From the NCBI GenBank assembly GCA_021545665.1, contig JAJRTX010000045.1:1-7817 (forward strand): a stretch of 7,817 bases of DNA, given 5' to 3'. This document shows positions 5,668 to 7,817 of this stretch, one piece after another. The stretch is from Zetaproteobacteria bacterium. Its GTDB lineage: Bacteria; Pseudomonadota; Zetaproteobacteria; Mariprofundales; Mariprofundaceae. The notes under the pieces were generated by a model. That model searched no databases, was not told the DNA's origin, and worked only from the letters and a program-made list of their open reading frames with translations. Every line of letters begins with the position of its first letter. Within the stretch, counting starts at the first letter, position 1. Both the position numbers and the translations under genes were made by a program.

Positions 5668-6072
5668 ATGAATGATTACCTGATCTCGTTTTTACTCTAT
5701 TCCATCCCGGCCAATATGCTAGCCTTTGCCATTATAATTCTGGGGCGAAAAAAAATTCAATGGCATGCCCTGGAATATTTCTTTATCTATCTACCATGGT
5801 TGGGTTTTGTCGGGCTGACGCTGGTGATTTTCGGTGGACTGGATCAGGTGCCTGATATGCCTGCCATCAGAGTATTCCTGATTGTTTTTCAGTCTCTGGG
5901 CTCGGGCGTCATGGGTGGCGCCATCCTGCTGCCAAGAATTGCGATGAAAAATCAGAAAATGCATCCGGTGGCAATCACATCAATTAGCGCAGTGCTGGTG
6001 ACAGTGCTGTATGTGAAATTCAGAATGATGCTGTTTATTTTGGTTGAGGGTGTCTCCAGTATGGCCGCCTGA
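5668..6072 (+). CDS. Small four-helix integral membrane protein of unknown function
   Basis: I do not recognise this 134-residue protein. Four hydrophobic segments fill it (about 5-25, 35-57, 66-90, 101-126). Short polar turns lie between them: GRKKIQW at 26-32, GGLDQVPDMPAIR near 56-68, and RIAMKNQKMH near 90-99. The basic turns between helices 1-2 and 3-4 suggest that these loops, and the two ends on the opposite side, follow the positive-inside rule with both ends outside. There are no cysteines and only two histidines (H33, H99), so haem or metal binding is not obvious. The start is supported by GAGG about four to five bases upstream of the ATG. It is divergent from SCO and convergent with the cytochrome c gene, which hints at a respiratory link but does not prove one. 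Confidence 0.75.
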   Translation: MNDYLISFLLYSIPANMLAFAIIILGRKKIQWHALEYFFIYLPWLGFVGLTLVIFGGLDQVPDMPAIRVFLIVFQSLGSGVMGGAILLPRIAMKNQKMHPVAITSISAVLVTVLYVKFRMMLFILVEGVSSMAA

Positions 6073-6080
6073 GTTCGGCC
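6063..6080. terminator. GC-rich hairpin at the convergent gene junction
   Basis: GGCCG-CCTGAGTT-CGGCC is a perfect 5-8-5 inverted repeat that contains the stop codon of the 5668-6072 gene in its loop and lies six bases from the stop of the convergent cytochrome c gene. No T-run follows on either strand, so it is not a classical intrinsic terminator; it may slow polymerase or protect transcript ends. Confidence 0.3.
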
Positions 6081-6085
6081 TGAAT

Positions 6086-6496
6086 TCATATCCGTTTCAG
6101 ATACTTGATAATTGCAGCCCTCTCTTCAGCCGACCTGTTGCCGGGGATCGCCATGAGGGTTCCCGGTTTTACCCTGTTTGGATTTTCAATCCATTCATCC
6201 AGGGATTTTTCATCCCACACATCATAAGGCACACCGGAAATGTTAGGTTTACGGCCAAAAACACCTTTCAATGACGGGCCAATTTTCCTGAAGCTGCTCT
6301 CAAGATGATGGCAGGAACCGCATTGTTTACGGGTGAGTGATGCGCCGGGCAATGATTCATTCTCAATATTTTCAAGGCTGGCAGCAATCACGCCCTTTTT
6401 GCCTGTATTGCCACCGCCATTTTCACTGTCTGAGCAGGCTGACAATATGGCAATCAACATCAGGGGTAGAATATGGCTGAATTTGTAACAGTGCAT
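6086..6496 (-). CDS. Class I cytochrome c lipoprotein
   Basis: This 136-residue protein has a lipoprotein signal peptide: hydrophobic ILPLMLIAI and the lipobox L18-S-A-C21. The mature N-terminus would be lipidated Cys21, with Ser at +2 (no Asp retention signal for the inner membrane). A glycine/serine/asparagine-rich linker (22-34) precedes a small cytochrome c domain. The haem motif is C59-G-S-C62-H63 and the probable distal ligand is Met115 in K-P-G-T-L-M-A-I-P-G, as in the c2/c550-like group (compare P-G-T-K-M). A V-F-G-R-K-P motif (79-84) also matches that group. The expected role is a membrane-tethered periplasmic electron carrier, possibly serving an oxidase, which fits the nearby SCO gene. 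The ATG at 6496 has AAGGA six bases upstream. It is divergent from the HydB/AsrA-like gene across a 172-bp spacer. Confidence 0.92.
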   Translation of the reverse strand: MHCYKFSHILPLMLIAILSACSDSENGGGNTGKKGVIAASLENIENESLPGASLTRKQCGSCHHLESSFRKIGPSLKGVFGRKPNISGVPYDVWDEKSLDEWIENPNRVKPGTLMAIPGNRSAEERAAIIKYLKRI

Positions 6497-6518
6497 GAAA
6501 ATTCCTTTGTGAATGATA

Positions 6519-6530
6519 TTGGACTGCCAA
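6519..6530. repeat. Short palindrome TTGG-N4-CCAA near the cytochrome c start
   Basis: This perfect 4-4-4 inverted repeat begins 23 bases upstream of the cytochrome c start codon, within its expected leader or promoter. It is too short to assign to any regulator and may be chance. Confidence 0.2.
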
Positions 6531-6579
6531 GACTATCACAGCATGCTCAGGGAAATCACTATACAGCTTTTAAAACAGT

Positions 6580-6620
6580 GATGAAACTCATCCCCATTTT
6601 GTATAGTCTATACTTCGAAG
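6580..6620. promoter_or_regulatory. Cluster of three perfect palindromes upstream of the iron-sulfur operon
   Basis: Within 41 bases lie GATGA-AAC-TCATC (6580-6592), GTATAG-T-CTATAC (6601-6613) and CTTCGAAG (6613-6620). The middle one contains TATAGT and TATACT, both near-consensus -10 hexamers on the plus strand, but no good -35 sits at the right distance. This would fit an activator-dependent promoter about 50-60 bases upstream of the TTG start. It matches no box I know (not FNR, not sigma54 -24/-12). Confidence 0.35.
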
Positions 6621-6668
6621 TGCCACAGATGAAAACCTCTCGATTAAGCGATTAAGGAGTCTGCTCTC

Positions 6669-7787
6669 TTGGCGACAACAGCAAAAAAATATCGGCTGAA
6701 AAAAGAGCATCTTGATCAGCTTCTTGATGCCCTGAGCAGCAGTGGATACCGGACTATTGCACCGCTGGAGCGGGAGGGTACGGTGATGTGGGAATCTGTC
6801 GATTCGGCCGATGCCCTGCCCTGGAATCGCCGTGAAGATCAGAAGCCCGGTTACTATCGTCTCAAGGAGAGTGAAAGCGGACGCTGTTTTGATGTCACCC
6901 TTGGCCCGCAGTCGCTGAAGCCGCTCAGCTTTGCCCCCAGAGAGCAGCTGACAACCGTCAGGCAGAGCGATAATGATTCAACACTTACATTTTACCCTCA
7001 AAAGCCGATGGTTGAGAAGATTGCTGCTCTGGGCGCACGTGCCTGCGATATTGCAGCCCTTGCCATTCAGCAGAGGGTGCTGGAAAAGGGAGCGTATGCC
7101 GATCCATTTTTTGCAGCCCGAAAAGCCGGTCTTTTCATTGTTGCCGTGCACTGCACCCGTGCAGCAGAGACATGTTTCTGTGCCTCCATGGGCTGCGGGC
7201 CAAAGGCTGAATCAGGTTTTGATATTGCGCTTACCGAAATGGATGAGCTGTTTCTGGTCGAGTCGGGAAGTGAGCGGGGCGAAGCTATGGTTACGGCGCT
7301 TGATCTGCCGGAAGTTGATACGGAACTGATTGGCAGGGCGGATGTTGAGATTCAGGCCTGTGCCGATAGCCAGAGCCGTGGCATCAGCCAGCAGGGGCTG
7401 CCACAGGCACTCTATGAGGCTCACGATCATCCCCACTGGGATGAGGTGGCCCGGCGTTGCCTCTCGTGCAGCAACTGCACCATGGTCTGCCCTACATGCT
7501 TCTGTCATGCCGTGGAGGAGGTGCCGAGCCTGGATCGTAGTGAAAGTGAAAGGTTCAGAGTCTGGGACTCCTGTTTTTCCCCTGAACACGGCTATATTCA
7601 TGGCAAAAACATACGACCCACAACAAGAGAGAGGTATCGCATGTGGATGACCCATAAACTGGGTTCCTGGATTGAGCAGTTTGGAACATCCGGTTGCGTT
7701 GGTTGCGGCCGTTGCACGACATGGTGTCCTGCAGGAATCGACTTTATTGAAGAGTATGAAAAAGTGAGGAAGGAGCCATGCAGTTGA
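6669..7787 (+). CDS. 4Fe-4S dicluster beta subunit of the HydB/AsrA type (NiFe hydrogenase or sulfite/sulfur reductase)
   Basis: This 372-residue cytoplasmic iron-sulfur protein probably passes electrons between a flavin gamma subunit and the catalytic subunits of a group 3-type NiFe hydrogenase (sulfhydrogenase) or an anaerobic sulfite reductase. Two cluster motifs are clear: C264-x2-C267-x2-C270-x3-C274 followed by P-T-C277-F-C279, and C343-x2-C346-x2-C349-x3-C353-P. A further family-typical cysteine patch lies upstream: C162, C169, C171 and C176, ending in M-G-C-G-P. The N-terminal part also shows R-A-C126-D-I-A-A-L. The length suits the family. The start is TTG: AAGGAG lies nine bases upstream, an in-frame TAA is 21 bases upstream of the TTG, and the first ATG (codon 40) would cut a conserved region. 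The next gene overlaps it by 10 bp, so this is the first gene of an operon. Confidence 0.9.
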   Translation: MATTAKKYRLKKEHLDQLLDALSSSGYRTIAPLEREGTVMWESVDSADALPWNRREDQKPGYYRLKESESGRCFDVTLGPQSLKPLSFAPREQLTTVRQSDNDSTLTFYPQKPMVEKIAALGARACDIAALAIQQRVLEKGAYADPFFAARKAGLFIVAVHCTRAAETCFCASMGCGPKAESGFDIALTEMDELFLVESGSERGEAMVTALDLPEVDTELIGRADVEIQACADSQSRGISQQGLPQALYEAHDHPHWDEVARRCLSCSNCTMVCPTCFCHAVEEVPSLDRSESERFRVWDSCFSPEHGYIHGKNIRPTTRERYRMWMTHKLGSWIEQFGTSGCVGCGRCTTWCPAGIDFIEEYEKVRKEPCS

Positions 7788-7817
7788 ACCCGCATGAGAT
7801 TCATCCGGCCCGGATTA
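7778..7817 (+). CDS. Start of the next operon gene, probably the FAD/NAD-binding gamma subunit (HydG/AsrB-like), cut by window end
   Basis: An ATG at 7778, inside the last codons of the beta-subunit gene, follows AGGAGG-like signals (GAGG seven bases and AAGGAG two bases upstream). Only 13 codons are visible, giving MQLNPHEIHPARI. The pattern N-P-x-x-x-x-P-A-R-I resembles the start of hydrogenase gamma or sulfite-reductase B subunits. These normally follow this beta subunit and carry the FAD/NAD(P)H site. In some related operons a cyclic-nucleotide-domain protein comes next instead, and 13 residues cannot exclude this. The 10-bp overlap implies translational coupling. Confidence 0.6.
   Translation, partial: MQLNPHEIHPARI

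Noticed and set aside
7212..7655. 147-codon minus-strand open frame opposite the HydB/AsrA-like gene
   Set aside because: It lies wholly inside a gene with clear cluster motifs, has no supporting ribosome site or recognisable domain, and is a shadow of biased codon use.

Overview
The window reads as chromosomal DNA of a respiring Gram-negative bacterium, most likely a member of the Pseudomonadota. It encodes a YajR-type transporter, a SCO/SenC copper chaperone, a c-type cytochrome lipoprotein, three di-haem b-type cytochromes and the start of an operon of the NiFe-hydrogenase/sulfur-reductase type. The base composition looks roughly balanced. A chemolithotrophic or microaerobic life style would fit this gene set (a marine gamma- or zetaproteobacterium is one possibility), but nothing here fixes the taxon. 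No rRNA, tRNA, CRISPR array, insertion sequence or prophage is visible.

Positions 1-3262 hold an unusual redox cluster. Three paralogous four-helix cytochrome b561-like membrane proteins lie on the minus strand (475-1068, 1151-1735, 2663-3262). Their histidines fall at nearly identical positions, so they arose by duplication. Between the second and third sits a plus-strand gene (1878-2645) for a membrane-anchored protein with a degenerate cyclic-nucleotide-binding domain. Downstream of the first cytochrome gene, and probably translationally coupled to it, is an exported formylglycine-generating-enzyme-like (SUMF1/FGE) protein that runs off the left edge (1-461). The likely picture is a membrane electron-transfer module with its own sensor-like protein and a periplasmic partner. 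I do not recognise it as a described system.

Positions 3263-3578 are intergenic, with at most a doubtful mini-ORF. YajR (3579-4958, plus) follows, convergent with a SCO1/SenC protein (4987-5574, minus). Divergent from SCO is a small four-helix membrane protein of unknown function (5668-6072, plus). It converges on a class I cytochrome c lipoprotein (6086-6496, minus). SCO and the cytochrome c suggest respiratory-chain assembly and electron transfer.

A 172-bp divergent spacer rich in short perfect palindromes precedes a plus-strand operon. It opens with a TTG-started iron-sulfur beta subunit of the HydB/AsrA type (6669-7787). The next gene overlaps it by 10 bp (7778 onward, cut by the right edge) and is probably the FAD/NAD-binding gamma subunit. 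The catalytic subunits would lie outside the window, so hydrogenase and sulfite/sulfur reductase cannot be told apart here.
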